A stretch of DNA of 64,000 bases from Nocardia africana NBRC 100379. Lineage in GTDB: Bacteria > Actinomycetota > Actinomycetes > Mycobacteriales > Mycobacteriaceae. Below, piece by piece: positions 43,801-53,030 of the stretch. The position numbers and the translations under genes were made by a program. Numbering within the stretch: position 1 is the stretch's first letter; each line of letters begins with the position of its first letter. The DNA lies in assembly GCF_001612635.1 (NCBI RefSeq), contig NZ_BDAV01000005.1:544620-608619 (forward strand), given 5' to 3'. The notes under the pieces were generated by a model, which ran no database searches, was not told the DNA's origin, and saw only the letters and a list, made by a program, of their open reading frames with translations.

Positions 43801-44777
43801 CGCGCACCACCGAGCACCTGGTCGAGCTTGGCCTCGATCCGCTTGAGGATCTCGCCGCGGTCGCGGCCCTCGGCGACACCGGTCAGCGTCCAGCCGACCA
43901 GCGAATGCCGCTCGGCGTCGGGAGCTTCCTCGGCGCCGGGCAGGGTGAAACCGTCCCAGACCGTTTCGTTCCACATGTCGGCCCACATGTCATACGGCCA
44001 GGCGGCCTCGGGCGAGCGTGTCGAGCTGTTGACGTTGTCCGGATGCTGGATCGGCCGGATCTTGTCGGCGAACGGGTGCAGTTGGCCGGCGCCGTCGACG
44101 ATGGGATCGGACACGGCGGTACCTCCTTCGATTCCGAGCAGTGCCAGCAGTTGCGGCAGCTCGAGCGGGGACTGATTGAGATCGACCGGATTCGGCCACG
44201 GCGCGCACCGGCCGCGGTCGGTGTACTGCTGCGCGAACGCGAGCGCCTGCATCCACTGCGGCGGCGGGGTCGACGCCCACACGCCCGGGGTGTGGCTGTA
44301 GGACGGCGTCACGAACGGCATGCCGTCAGGGCGGGTGCGCCACAGTCCGGGGTCGGCGACCGCGTTCAGGTAGCCGACGACGCGTTTCCGATTGGCGTAC
44401 CAGCCGCGCAGCCGGTCGACCTCGTCGTTGACCTCGTCGGACTGGTCGCCGCGGATCTGTCCGTTGGCGCTCTCGACGTCGACCATCGTGACCAGCCGCG
44501 GGTGCCCCCACAGCCCGCCCTCGGTGAGCACGTCACGGTGCAGGTCGCAGTTGGCCTGCCCGGGCCGGAAAAAGTAGTAGGGCAGGGCGAGGGCGAGCTT
44601 GCCGGAGTCGAGCATCGCCCGCACCCGGCGCGCGTTCTCGACCGCGATGGTGTCGGTCTTGTCGCCGGAGTTCGTGCGAAACGAATAGACCTGGTGCGGA
44701 TACGACGCGTCGATCGGCTGCGGCCGGCCGCCGTTGTCGGTGTTGTACTGGCTGGTGTCAGCCCATGTCACGGTCAT
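43797..44777 (-). CDS. Endolysin, GH25-like muramidase
   Basis: A 326-residue enzyme. The N-terminal domain TVTWADTSQYNTDNG, then YSFRTNSGDKTDTIAVENARRV, LALPYYFFRPGQANCDLH and MVDVESANGQIRGDQSDEV has the beta/alpha barrel pattern and the D-x-E (VDVES) catalytic strand of GH25 lysozymes. After residue 220 there is a linker and a C-terminal part with SDPIVDGAGQLHPFADKIR. It would cut peptidoglycan glycan chains during release. It follows the M15 peptidase with overlapping stop and start. Confidence 0.65.
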   Translation of the reverse strand: MTVTWADTSQYNTDNGGRPQPIDASYPHQVYSFRTNSGDKTDTIAVENARRVRAMLDSGKLALALPYYFFRPGQANCDLHRDVLTEGGLWGHPRLVTMVDVESANGQIRGDQSDEVNDEVDRLRGWYANRKRVVGYLNAVADPGLWRTRPDGMPFVTPSYSHTPGVWASTPPPQWMQALAFAQQYTDRGRCAPWPNPVDLNQSPLELPQLLALLGIEGGTAVSDPIVDGAGQLHPFADKIRPIQHPDNVNSSTRSPEAAWPYDMWADMWNETVWDGFTLPGAEEAPDAERHSLVGWTLTGVAEGRDRGEILKRIEAKLDQVLGGAR

Positions 44778-45313
44778 TGCGGCCACCTACTCGGGGGGAT
44801 GAGTTGCAGGAATCCGGTGCGCACGTACGGGTCGGTGCGCGGGTTGTATGCCGGGGTCGGGTTGGTGATCTTCGCGACGATGCGGTCCAGCCGCGGATCC
44901 GATTCCGGCCATCCGATCTGGAAGTGCATTTCGTCGGGGCGGTCCCACCAGCGGCCCCAGAACACGGCGCCCTCGTACTCGGCGACGAGGGCCTCGATCC
45001 GGTCGACGAGGGTGGCCGGCATGGTGCGCACTCCCCACGCCCACTGCGGCGCGTTGATATCGACCGCGGTGCCCGACAGGTGATTCGAGTCGCCCACAGC
45101 GTTGAGCGCCGACCACCCCCACACTTCCGAGATCACCGGTGCGACCTCGCGGTCGTAGCGGCGCACGAAATCGCCGAGGATGATCGCCGGAGCGCCGGAG
45201 CGCAGCGGGGCGGTATCCATGTGCGGGCCGTCGACGATTTCGCACTCGTCGCGGTTGCACATCCGCCAACCGTTCTCGGACCAGGCGTTGCCGTAGGCAG
45301 TGCGGAAACTCAT
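44774..45313 (-). CDS. Endolysin, M15-type D-Ala-D-Ala/L-Ala-D-Glu peptidase
   Basis: A 179-residue single-domain enzyme from ATG 45313. The zinc site is visible: SNHLSGTAVDINAPQWAWG (H and D ligands) and DEMHFQIGW (catalytic Glu and His). This matches the peptidase M15_4 family found in endolysins. It acts on peptide stems of the wall. It is the first of two lysins in the lysis cassette and overlaps the next one (GTGA/ATGA). Confidence 0.8.
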   Translation of the reverse strand: MSFRTAYGNAWSENGWRMCNRDECEIVDGPHMDTAPLRSGAPAIILGDFVRRYDREVAPVISEVWGWSALNAVGDSNHLSGTAVDINAPQWAWGVRTMPATLVDRIEALVAEYEGAVFWGRWWDRPDEMHFQIGWPESDPRLDRIVAKITNPTPAYNPRTDPYVRTGFLQLIPPSRWPQ

Positions 45314-45885
45314 TCGAACCTCCTGAGAATCCCGTTGCGGTTCTTGCCGTGTCGCTCGGCGTAGAGGACGCGGCCACGCTCGACGGGGTCGGTGTCGCCG
45401 AGCTCGCGCAGGTACGCGCACACCTCGGTCACGGTGTGATCGGTGGGGTTGAACCGCGGTGGTTCATCGAGGGCGTCCTCGGCGGCGAGCGTGCTGCGCT
45501 CGGGTACCGGTTTCTCGATTCGGTAGCCCATGTGCCGATACCGCTCGAGCTGCGCTTCCTGCTCGTGCCGGGTGAGGCTTTCCGGGTCCTGCACCAGATA
45601 CGCAGGCGGCGGCGGGGTGCCGGGCTTCACCCAGTCGGCATCACCGTTGAGCGGGTGATTGATCCCGCGGCGCGGCGGCTGGTACTGCTTGGTCGCGAGC
45701 GCGGGATCCATTGGCGGGCAACCGCACTCGGTGAGATGCTTGGAGATCATGCGCGCCAGCGGCTCGGGCATCGTGATCTTCTGCATCGCCGGACCGAGCG
45801 GAATACACTGCAGCGCAGGCAAAAACCGTTCTTCCGGGTCGTCCGGGTTGATGTCTTCGATACGCCAGATACGGCCTACTGCCAT
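45310..45885 (-). CDS. Phage tail-associated hypothetical, 191 residues
   Basis: Contains IPLGPAMQKITMPEPLARMISKHLTECGCPPMDPALATKQYQPPRRG, then QDPESLTRHEQEAQLERYRHMGYRIEKPVPE and FNPTDHTVTEVCAYLRELGDTDPVERGRVLYAERHGKNRNGIL. This suits the phage family called gene-29-like/DUF2744 in actinophages, though I am not certain. The two cysteines in CGCP could bind metal. It is between the Gp37-like tail gene and the endolysins. Confidence 0.55.
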   Translation of the reverse strand: MAVGRIWRIEDINPDDPEERFLPALQCIPLGPAMQKITMPEPLARMISKHLTECGCPPMDPALATKQYQPPRRGINHPLNGDADWVKPGTPPPPAYLVQDPESLTRHEQEAQLERYRHMGYRIEKPVPERSTLAAEDALDEPPRFNPTDHTVTEVCAYLRELGDTDPVERGRVLYAERHGKNRNGILRRFE

Positions 45886-45903
45886 TGGTTCGCGCTCGCC
45901 TTC

Positions 45904-47568
45904 CTACAGGACACCCAGGTCGCGGGTGATGCTGAACAGCTCTTGGACCATCTCGATTGCTTTCGCGATCGGGTCCTCGGGGTCGCGGTGACCGACGGTG
46001 ATGGTCCACGCGACGGCCTTGTCGCGGCCCCACTCGAGGACGAGCTCGCTGATCCGGTCGACGTAGACGCGGCCGGGCTCGCCCCAGTCCTTGACGGTGG
46101 TGCCGATGCGGGTACCGAGCCAGGCGTTGCCCTTGCCGTTCTGGCCGATCCGCAGCCCCTCCATGCCGTCGACGACGGTCACGGTGTGGGTGGTCTTCTC
46201 CGATGTCCGCCAGATGCCCGTGCGTAGCGCGATGAGCGCGTTCACCCAGTACGCGCGATCGCTTCCCGTGCACAGCGTTTCGTGCAGGTGCGACCAGCCG
46301 AGCTCTTGCGCGCGGCCGATCAGCTTGATCTTTTGCCAGGCGGCGACGACATCGGTGTAGAGGGGCTTAGCGAGGGCATCGAAAACGCCCCCGAGTGGTG
46401 GTGCGCCGATGGGGATAATGGCGCTGACCAGGTCACCGGCGAAGTTGACCGCTGCCCCGATGAGCTCGTTTACGCCGTAGGCTGAGTGCCCTCCGGCTAC
46501 GAACCCGACGTCGGTCGCCGGCTTCCAGTGGAACGAGTTCGATTGGATGGCGGTGTGCTCGCCGTCGCGCAGGATGACTTGCGGCGCACGGGGAATCGTG
46601 CCCCAGTAGTTCGGCTGCCCGTATTCGTTCGGGAAGGTGGGGTCGTCGATGATGTCGACACCCTCGGTGTATCCGTCGGAGGCGATCTCGGTGACTGCGC
46701 GCACGAGTCCGGTCCACACCGAACCGCCGAAACTGGTCTCGGTGTTCCATGCCGAGTTGTCGACCAACTTCCAGATGATCGCGCCCGGTTTCACATTCGC
46801 GCCGGGCCACGGTGGCGGATCGCCGGCCTTGTGCCGCCGCGGCTGCCATGTCAGCTGCGCATCATCGGTGATGCGTTTCTGCACGTCGTGGAAGTATTTG
46901 AACCGCGAGTGGACGAAACAGATCGTCGAGGAGTCGGTGAACAGGTCGACCGGCTCGACCACCTGCGACCACGTCGACTGGTCGAGGTTGACCCACTGCG
47001 ACGGGTCGAGCGGGTTGTCGGGCAGCGTCCAGAGGTTGCCCTCGAGGCGCAGCAGCTGCAGGAACAGCGTCAGCGTCAGCGCAAACCGTGCGGGCAGCGG
47101 CCCGAGGATGAACACGCGCGGGAACTGGAATTCCGGCGGCAGGAACGGATTGCAGTAGACGAGAATGTGTTTCAGATGCTCGTAGTCGTGCAGGAACGTC
47201 GCCCGCACGATGCGCTGACCGGTCTCGGGGTCCTTGAACTGTTCGAGGTCGTCGAGGAATCCGGACCATTGGGCCCCGTCCTTCTCGACGGTGATGATCA
47301 CGTTTTTCTTCGACCGCTTGTGGACGTTGGTCATCCAGCGGGCGAGGTAGTACTGCGCGGGCAGCTCGACGACACCCTTGCCCGTTTCGTTCTCGGGCAG
47401 GGTGAATTTCGCGCTGATCTCACGGTGAATTTCGCCGGCCGCGACCATGTCGCCGTCGTAGAGCGTCATGACCGGCGGGATCAGTCGCCGCTCGTCGTCC
47501 TTGCGGATCCGCTCGACGATCTCGCCGAATACGGCGTCGAAATCGATTTCCTCGGCAACGAGCGTCAT
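45904..47568 (-). CDS. Phage tail protein, ReqiPepy6 Gp37-like
   Basis: A 554-residue protein from ATG 47568 (overlaps the previous TGA). It has FTLPENETGKGVVELPAQYYLARWMTN, ITVEKDGAQWSGFLDDLEQFKDPETGQRIVRATFLHDYEHLKHIL and later GVNELIGAAVNFAGDLVSAIIPIGAPPLGGVFDALAKPLYTDVVAAWQ, which is the style of the siphovirus Gp37-like domain (tail assembly or tail-associated protein after the distal tail gene). It corresponds to the Tal position. A hydrophobic stretch near its middle could insert in the host membrane. Confidence 0.7.
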   Translation of the reverse strand: MTLVAEEIDFDAVFGEIVERIRKDDERRLIPPVMTLYDGDMVAAGEIHREISAKFTLPENETGKGVVELPAQYYLARWMTNVHKRSKKNVIITVEKDGAQWSGFLDDLEQFKDPETGQRIVRATFLHDYEHLKHILVYCNPFLPPEFQFPRVFILGPLPARFALTLTLFLQLLRLEGNLWTLPDNPLDPSQWVNLDQSTWSQVVEPVDLFTDSSTICFVHSRFKYFHDVQKRITDDAQLTWQPRRHKAGDPPPWPGANVKPGAIIWKLVDNSAWNTETSFGGSVWTGLVRAVTEIASDGYTEGVDIIDDPTFPNEYGQPNYWGTIPRAPQVILRDGEHTAIQSNSFHWKPATDVGFVAGGHSAYGVNELIGAAVNFAGDLVSAIIPIGAPPLGGVFDALAKPLYTDVVAAWQKIKLIGRAQELGWSHLHETLCTGSDRAYWVNALIALRTGIWRTSEKTTHTVTVVDGMEGLRIGQNGKGNAWLGTRIGTTVKDWGEPGRVYVDRISELVLEWGRDKAVAWTITVGHRDPEDPIAKAIEMVQELFSITRDLGVL

Positions 47569-48503
47569 TCGTCCATCCCCCACGGGCGGGGCCACTCACG
47601 CGGCACGGTGACCCGGATCCGGGTGTTCTTCGGCGCCTTCGTCACCGTGACCGGGACCTGTTGGCGCGGGGTGCCGCCCGGGATCGGATACATGAACCGC
47701 AGCCCGTTCATGCGGCCGGCGTATTCGCTCTTCGTGGCGGTGTTGTACTGGCCGCCCATGCTCATCGGGTCGGTCGTGATCCGCAGATGCTCGCCCAGAT
47801 GCAGCGGGGCGAGCGGCACCTTGCGAAGCGCGTCCTCTTCGGCGCGCTCCCACAGATCGCTGCCGAACGAGTAGTCCGGCAGCTTGACCGTGACACCCTC
47901 GTAGGAGGCCTGTACTTCCCAGATCGGCCACGCGTCGTAGTCCTCGGGCAGCGGGTTGTCGATCCACACGTACCCGGTCTCGGTGCCGCCGCCGGTGGTG
48001 TCGGTCTTGGTGTAGAACGACGACGGTTGCGGTGCCTCGATCCACCGCGGGTAGCGGCCGACCAGCGGCATCAGCACCCGCAGCCCCTTCTCGGAGTTGG
48101 GGTCGTTGTTCGACTTGATCCGCGGTTTGCCGCCGAGCCGCACCGGCAGATGCCGGCGCGACTTGTTCGCGGTCACCCAGATTTTCGAGTCACGCTTGAA
48201 GCTGAACGATGTGCGGAACAGCGAATCGACCTGCGCCACAGTGAGCCCGTTCGCGGGCTCGACCTCGAACGCGAGGACGAAATCGTATTTGTCCTCGCGG
48301 ATGCCGTCGAAGTCGGCGCCGATCTGAAATGCCGTCGAGTTGTAGAGCGCGGTGGTCGGCACGTCGAACATGCCGTCGAAGTCGGTGCCGGCCTCCTCGT
48401 CGGCCAGGGCGACGCCCTGATCCCATTGCCCCTCACCGGCGACGGTCCACATCTGGCCGCGCGGTCCCTCGATCTCGATCAGAGTGTCGTCCGGTGGGAT
48501 CAT
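47565..48503 (-). CDS. Distal tail (Dit-like) protein
   Basis: A 312-residue beta-rich protein, first gene after the tape measure. IEIEGPRGQMWTVAG, YDFVLAFEVEPANGLTVAQVDSLFRTSF, and IWEVQASYEGVTVKLPDYSFG are the pattern of distal tail proteins with an N-terminal belt domain and an OB-like C-terminal domain. The ATG overlaps the tape-measure stop. It should close the tail tube and connect to the tip. Confidence 0.65.
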   Translation of the reverse strand: MIPPDDTLIEIEGPRGQMWTVAGEGQWDQGVALADEEAGTDFDGMFDVPTTALYNSTAFQIGADFDGIREDKYDFVLAFEVEPANGLTVAQVDSLFRTSFSFKRDSKIWVTANKSRRHLPVRLGGKPRIKSNNDPNSEKGLRVLMPLVGRYPRWIEAPQPSSFYTKTDTTGGGTETGYVWIDNPLPEDYDAWPIWEVQASYEGVTVKLPDYSFGSDLWERAEEDALRKVPLAPLHLGEHLRITTDPMSMGGQYNTATKSEYAGRMNGLRFMYPIPGGTPRQQVPVTVTKAPKNTRIRVTVPREWPRPWGMDE

Positions 48504-51500
48504 CCGCGGCGACTCAATCCCGTGATGCGGTCGCGCTGATCGGTCTGCATCAGCCGCCACTCGCGCCGGAACTCGCCCGCCGACATGCCGGTGTGCAGGT
48601 TCTGAATCGTCACGCTGCCGTCGATGTTGTGGACGGGAGCGGGCGCGGGGGCGCGGCTGGCCGCGAGCGTGCGCGCGTTGCGCAGGTCACCGGGGGACAA
48701 CACGTATTCCTCCTCGCCGGACAGATTCAGGGCGGCGACACCGTGCGGCAGCGGGCCGCCCTGGTCGCGCAGCACCATCGGGAGCTGAAAGGTCTTGAGC
48801 AGCTGCGGCAGCCAGTTGTAGGTGCCGGGCGTGACCGGTCCCTGTGCCTTGATCTCGTCGTCGCTCGCCGATGTCGGGGTCGGCGTCGCGGCGGCTTGGT
48901 CGGCGGCGTCGGATGCCTGTTTCTGGGCCACGGTCGCGGCGATGCCGATCAGCGCGCCGGTCGTGCCGCCGATGTCGCCGCCGAGACCGATCGCCGACAG
49001 CGCCTCACCGGCCGCGCCGGTCACCGCGGACTTGACCGCTTCGCCGAGCAGCGCGACCGGGCTGTTGGTGCTGCCCGAACCGCCGAGCCCCCACGCTTCC
49101 TCGCGCTGTTTCTTGATCTCGGCTTTCTCCGCGTTGATCGCTTTCTGATAGTCGCGGTCGGCCTTGTCGCGGTCGGCCTGCGTCGCCGAACTATCCGCGT
49201 ACACATCGTCGCGATCGAACTTGGCGTCCTCGACGGCCTGGTGCAGCTCCGCTAGACGGATCTGGTCGTCGGTCAGATTGCCTTGCAGCGGGGGCGCTTC
49301 GGGCACGTCTCCCCCGCTGCCCTGCGCGTCCTGTTTCTTCTGCTCGAGTTGCCGCACCCGCAAGTCCGCCTGCTGCGCCGAGATCTGCGCCTGCTTCTTG
49401 TCGTTAGCGTCCTTCTTCGGGTCGGCGGCATCCTTGGCGGCCTGAGCGTTGGCCTTGTCGCGCGACACGATCGCCGCCTGCAGATCGAGCTCGTCGGACT
49501 CGTCCCACGACTTCTCCTTGCGCCGCTTGCTCTTTCGGCTGCTGCCGTTGTCCGGCGGGCTGAACTCCGATCCCGGCAGATGCATCTTGAGCGGGAACTG
49601 CGAGTCGCCCGGATCGGTGGCGCCGGGCCCGATGTGCACGCCGCTCGAGTTGGACTCGATCGGGGTGCCGTTGAGCTTGCCGGACATGTGCGAGTACTCG
49701 CCGCCACCGCCGCGGAACACACCGATCGACAGACCGCGGCCGGTCGGGTCGAGGCCGGGCAGGAATCCCAGCGGGGCGAAATCGGTCTCGGTGGTGAAGT
49801 AGCGGACGTGCGGTTCGAGGCCTTTCAGCAGCGCGTAGGCGGCAGAGATCAGCGCCGAGCAATCCCACGACGGATTGCCGACGCCGCCGTACTGGTAGGG
49901 CTTGCCGGCCTCACCGCGCAGGAACGTCATTGCCCGGTCGATGGCGATACCGCCGTCGGCCATCTTTGTCAGCCCGAACCCGAAATGTCCTGCGACGGTG
50001 CCGAGGATCTCGGTCGAGCGGGCACGCTTCGCGGGCGCGAGCGGGATGTAGGCTTCGCCGCCGGTCTCCGGTTCGGCCCATTGCACCAGAGACGACCGCG
50101 GCGACTGGATCGTCGCCTGCGACGGCAGTGGCCCGTCGATTCCGCCGTCGGCGCGTGGCTTCGGCGCCACGGTCACCGGGCCGACGAAGTCCGACGGCTT
50201 GCCCTGCTGCGAGAGGGCCTCGCCGCGGGTCTGGTACTCGACGTTGATCCGCTGCGTCTTGTCCGGAAGGTTTTTGTTGATCAGCTCGTCGAGTTTCGCG
50301 ATCACGGCCGCCACGTCGGGCGCGGACACATGCACGATGCCCGGTTTGCCGTTGACCTGCTCGATCTTGGCGCCGGTCTCCTCCAGCTTCTTCTTCGCGT
50401 CGTCGGTGAGCGCGGTGACCGGGATATCGACACCGTTAGCGTTGGTGCGCAGCAGTCCCTCGACGACGACGAGCTGCTGCTCGACGCTGTCGGCGCCCTT
50501 GAGCTTCGCGAGGATCGTGATGTCCTTGGGCAGGTAGCCGAGCTGCTCGGCCATCACGCGGACCTGGTCGACGCTCAATCCGGTTGAGGCGGCGAGCTGT
50601 TCGAACTGCTTGCCGTTCTGCTGGATGATCGGATCCATGTTCGCGCCGGCCTCGGCCGCGGTGATCGTGGCGTCACGGATCTTGGTCAGCGAGTCGTAGA
50701 GCCGCTGACCGTTCGATGTGGCGGTGTCGACCTGACCGCCCTGCCCGATCAGCGCCTGCCCGAACCCTTGGGTCTTGTCCCACACATCGACAGTGGCCTG
50801 CGCGGTCTCGCGAACCTGCTGGTTGTACTTCGCGAGCGCGTCCTGCACAGCGACCGGCTTGCCGGACAGGATCTGCAGTGCGGTCTTCATCGCGTCGATG
50901 CGGTCCGCGGCCGATGCGGACGAGTCAGCGAGGGTCTTCACCGCGGCTGATAGCGTCGCGAATCCGGGCGAGGTGTTCTTCGCTGTTTCCTGCGTTTTCA
51001 GCAGTTCGTCGCGAGCTCCCTGCAGCGCGGACGCCGCGTATCGGCCGTCCTGCCCCATGCCTTGCAGCTTTTTGTTCAGGTCATTGAATTTGCTTGTGTC
51101 AGCGAGTGTCTCGGCGAGCTGCTGATCGGAGATCTTGAGATCGTCCATGATCCTTTTCGCGCCGGTCCAGCGATCTGCCTGCCAGTTTTCGTTCTTCGCG
51201 TTGTCGTTCCACGGCGCCTCGAGTGCCTTGTCCCAGAATCCGGGACGCTTCTCGCTCAGCTGGTCCATCGACCGTTTCAGGATCCCGACCTGCTGCGTGG
51301 CGGCGTCGATGGCTTTGGTGTCGAACGCGCCGTTGTTCTGCGCGAAGATCTCCGACTGTTGCACTCGCAGTTTCGCGCCCTCGCGGGCGAGGTCGTTCAT
51401 CGCCTTCTGCCGCGCTTCGGCCTTGCGGTTCTCCTCGATCCAGCTGGTGACCGCGAACGTCGCCGCGGTGAGCGCCAGCACCCACGGGCCGCCGAGGAGG

Positions 51501-53026
51501 CTGACCACGCCACTTGCCGCGGAGCGTAATCCGCTCGACGCGGCAGCCACGGTGCCCTGTGTGCGCGCGAGCACCGACGCGCTCTCGGAGGCGTTGCGGT
51601 AGGCCTCGCCCATCTTGCCGAGCGTGGGCACCCGAGTTTCGAGGGTGGCGACGGCGGCGCCATAGCGGGACAGGCTTGCGCCGCTGGCGGCGGCGAGCTG
51701 CTGCTGCACCGCCATCTGTTCGTTGAACCCGCGGATCTTGTCGCGCGCGTTGCCGAACTGTGTGCCAAGCGTGGTGCCGAGGTTGGTGAATCTCAGCGCG
51801 GCCAGTGCGCCGGCCGCGGCGAGCACTGGGGTCGGAAGGTCGGCGACGAACTTCACGACCGGCGCGAGGGCGTGTGCGAAATCGACCGCGCCGTCGGCGG
51901 CGGTGTGCAGTGCATCGGCGACGTGTGGGGTGGCGTCGGTGATGAATGTCGCTGCGCCCTTCGCGAATTGCTCAAGCGGGCCTTTCGCGAGGTCGTAGAT
52001 TTCGAGCGCCATGTCCTCGGCGGCGTTCTGGATCCGCTCCATCGCGCCGGGCAGGCCCTGCATTTTCGCGTTGGCGACATCGGCCGCTGACCCCTGCCGC
52101 GACATGGCGTCGTGCATGGCGTCGTAGCCTTCCGCGCCCTTCTCCGCGGCGATGCCGGCCAAGCGCATCGCGTCCGACCCGAACAGGGTCGCCGCGGCGG
52201 CCTGGAAGTTCTGGTCGGTCATCCGCTTCGATGCGTCGTGGATCTGACCGAACAGCGAGTGGAGGCCGACGAACTTGCCCTGCGCGTCGTACACGGTAAG
52301 GCCGAGCGAGTGCATTGCCTGCTGTGCCGGTTTGCCCTGGTCGGTCAGCGCCAGCAGCGCCGATTTCAGCAGGGTGCCGGCGTCGCTGCCCTTGATGCCG
52401 CTGTTGGCCATGAGACCGATCGCCGAGGCGGTGTCCTCGACGGTCAATCCGAATTGGTGGGCCACCGCGCCGCCGGACTGCAAGGCGTATGCGACGTCGG
52501 TGATTTCGGCCGAGGATGCGTTCGCGGTGTTGGCGAGCACGTCGGCGACCCGGGTCGCGTCGGATGCCTGCAAACCGAACGCCTGCAGGGCGCTCGATTG
52601 GATGGTCGCGGCCTGCGCGGCGTCGATCTGGGCGGCGGCGGCCAGCTGCAGCGACCCCTTCGCCGCGTCCATCGACTGTTTGACGTTGAAACCGCCCTTG
52701 GCGAGCTCGGTCATCGCCGCGGCGGCATCGTTGGCGCTCGTGCCGGGCAGGGTGATGTCGTTGCCGAGCTGCTTGGCCTTCGCCGATACCTCGGCCATCT
52801 CGGAGGCCGACGCGTTCGCGACCGCGCGCATCGTGTTCAGGGTGCTCGTGAAATCGTTGCCGATTTTGATGACCTGACCGAATGCGGCAGTGCCGGCGAA
52901 CGCCAACCCGAGCGCACCGCCGAGCGCGGTCGCCGCCCCGATCGCGGGCTGCAACTGCTGGCGCATCTTGCCGACGAATTCGCGGGTGTCGGGCGCTACC
53001 AGGATGTCGATCCGGCCACCGGCCAT
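48500..53026 (-). CDS. Tape measure protein with internal NlpC/P60-like domain
   Basis: 1508 residues. The first 350 form a TP901-type tape-measure domain (IKIGNDFTSTLNTMRAVANA, TLPGTSANDAAAAMTELAKGG, KGSDAGTLLKSALLALTDQGK). The middle is long helical coil with membrane-like stretches near residue 500. Around residues 1030-1150 is a cysteine-peptidase-like unit: TFLRGEAGKPYQYGGVGNPS, WDCSALISAAYALLK with Cys1056 and, downstream, GGGEYSHMSGKLNGTP with a histidine. The C-terminus has charged coil and then a short domain. At about 0.15 nm per residue this would set a tail near 220 nm, an estimate from the family rule. Confidence 0.92.
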   Translation of the reverse strand: MAGGRIDILVAPDTREFVGKMRQQLQPAIGAATALGGALGLAFAGTAAFGQVIKIGNDFTSTLNTMRAVANASASEMAEVSAKAKQLGNDITLPGTSANDAAAAMTELAKGGFNVKQSMDAAKGSLQLAAAAQIDAAQAATIQSSALQAFGLQASDATRVADVLANTANASSAEITDVAYALQSGGAVAHQFGLTVEDTASAIGLMANSGIKGSDAGTLLKSALLALTDQGKPAQQAMHSLGLTVYDAQGKFVGLHSLFGQIHDASKRMTDQNFQAAAATLFGSDAMRLAGIAAEKGAEGYDAMHDAMSRQGSAADVANAKMQGLPGAMERIQNAAEDMALEIYDLAKGPLEQFAKGAATFITDATPHVADALHTAADGAVDFAHALAPVVKFVADLPTPVLAAAGALAALRFTNLGTTLGTQFGNARDKIRGFNEQMAVQQQLAAASGASLSRYGAAVATLETRVPTLGKMGEAYRNASESASVLARTQGTVAAASSGLRSAASGVVSLLGGPWVLALTAATFAVTSWIEENRKAEARQKAMNDLAREGAKLRVQQSEIFAQNNGAFDTKAIDAATQQVGILKRSMDQLSEKRPGFWDKALEAPWNDNAKNENWQADRWTGAKRIMDDLKISDQQLAETLADTSKFNDLNKKLQGMGQDGRYAASALQGARDELLKTQETAKNTSPGFATLSAAVKTLADSSASAADRIDAMKTALQILSGKPVAVQDALAKYNQQVRETAQATVDVWDKTQGFGQALIGQGGQVDTATSNGQRLYDSLTKIRDATITAAEAGANMDPIIQQNGKQFEQLAASTGLSVDQVRVMAEQLGYLPKDITILAKLKGADSVEQQLVVVEGLLRTNANGVDIPVTALTDDAKKKLEETGAKIEQVNGKPGIVHVSAPDVAAVIAKLDELINKNLPDKTQRINVEYQTRGEALSQQGKPSDFVGPVTVAPKPRADGGIDGPLPSQATIQSPRSSLVQWAEPETGGEAYIPLAPAKRARSTEILGTVAGHFGFGLTKMADGGIAIDRAMTFLRGEAGKPYQYGGVGNPSWDCSALISAAYALLKGLEPHVRYFTTETDFAPLGFLPGLDPTGRGLSIGVFRGGGGEYSHMSGKLNGTPIESNSSGVHIGPGATDPGDSQFPLKMHLPGSEFSPPDNGSSRKSKRRKEKSWDESDELDLQAAIVSRDKANAQAAKDAADPKKDANDKKQAQISAQQADLRVRQLEQKKQDAQGSGGDVPEAPPLQGNLTDDQIRLAELHQAVEDAKFDRDDVYADSSATQADRDKADRDYQKAINAEKAEIKKQREEAWGLGGSGSTNSPVALLGEAVKSAVTGAAGEALSAIGLGGDIGGTTGALIGIAATVAQKQASDAADQAAATPTPTSASDDEIKAQGPVTPGTYNWLPQLLKTFQLPMVLRDQGGPLPHGVAALNLSGEEEYVLSPGDLRNARTLAASRAPAPAPVHNIDGSVTIQNLHTGMSAGEFRREWRLMQTDQRDRITGLSRRG

Positions 53027-53030
53027 GCGG

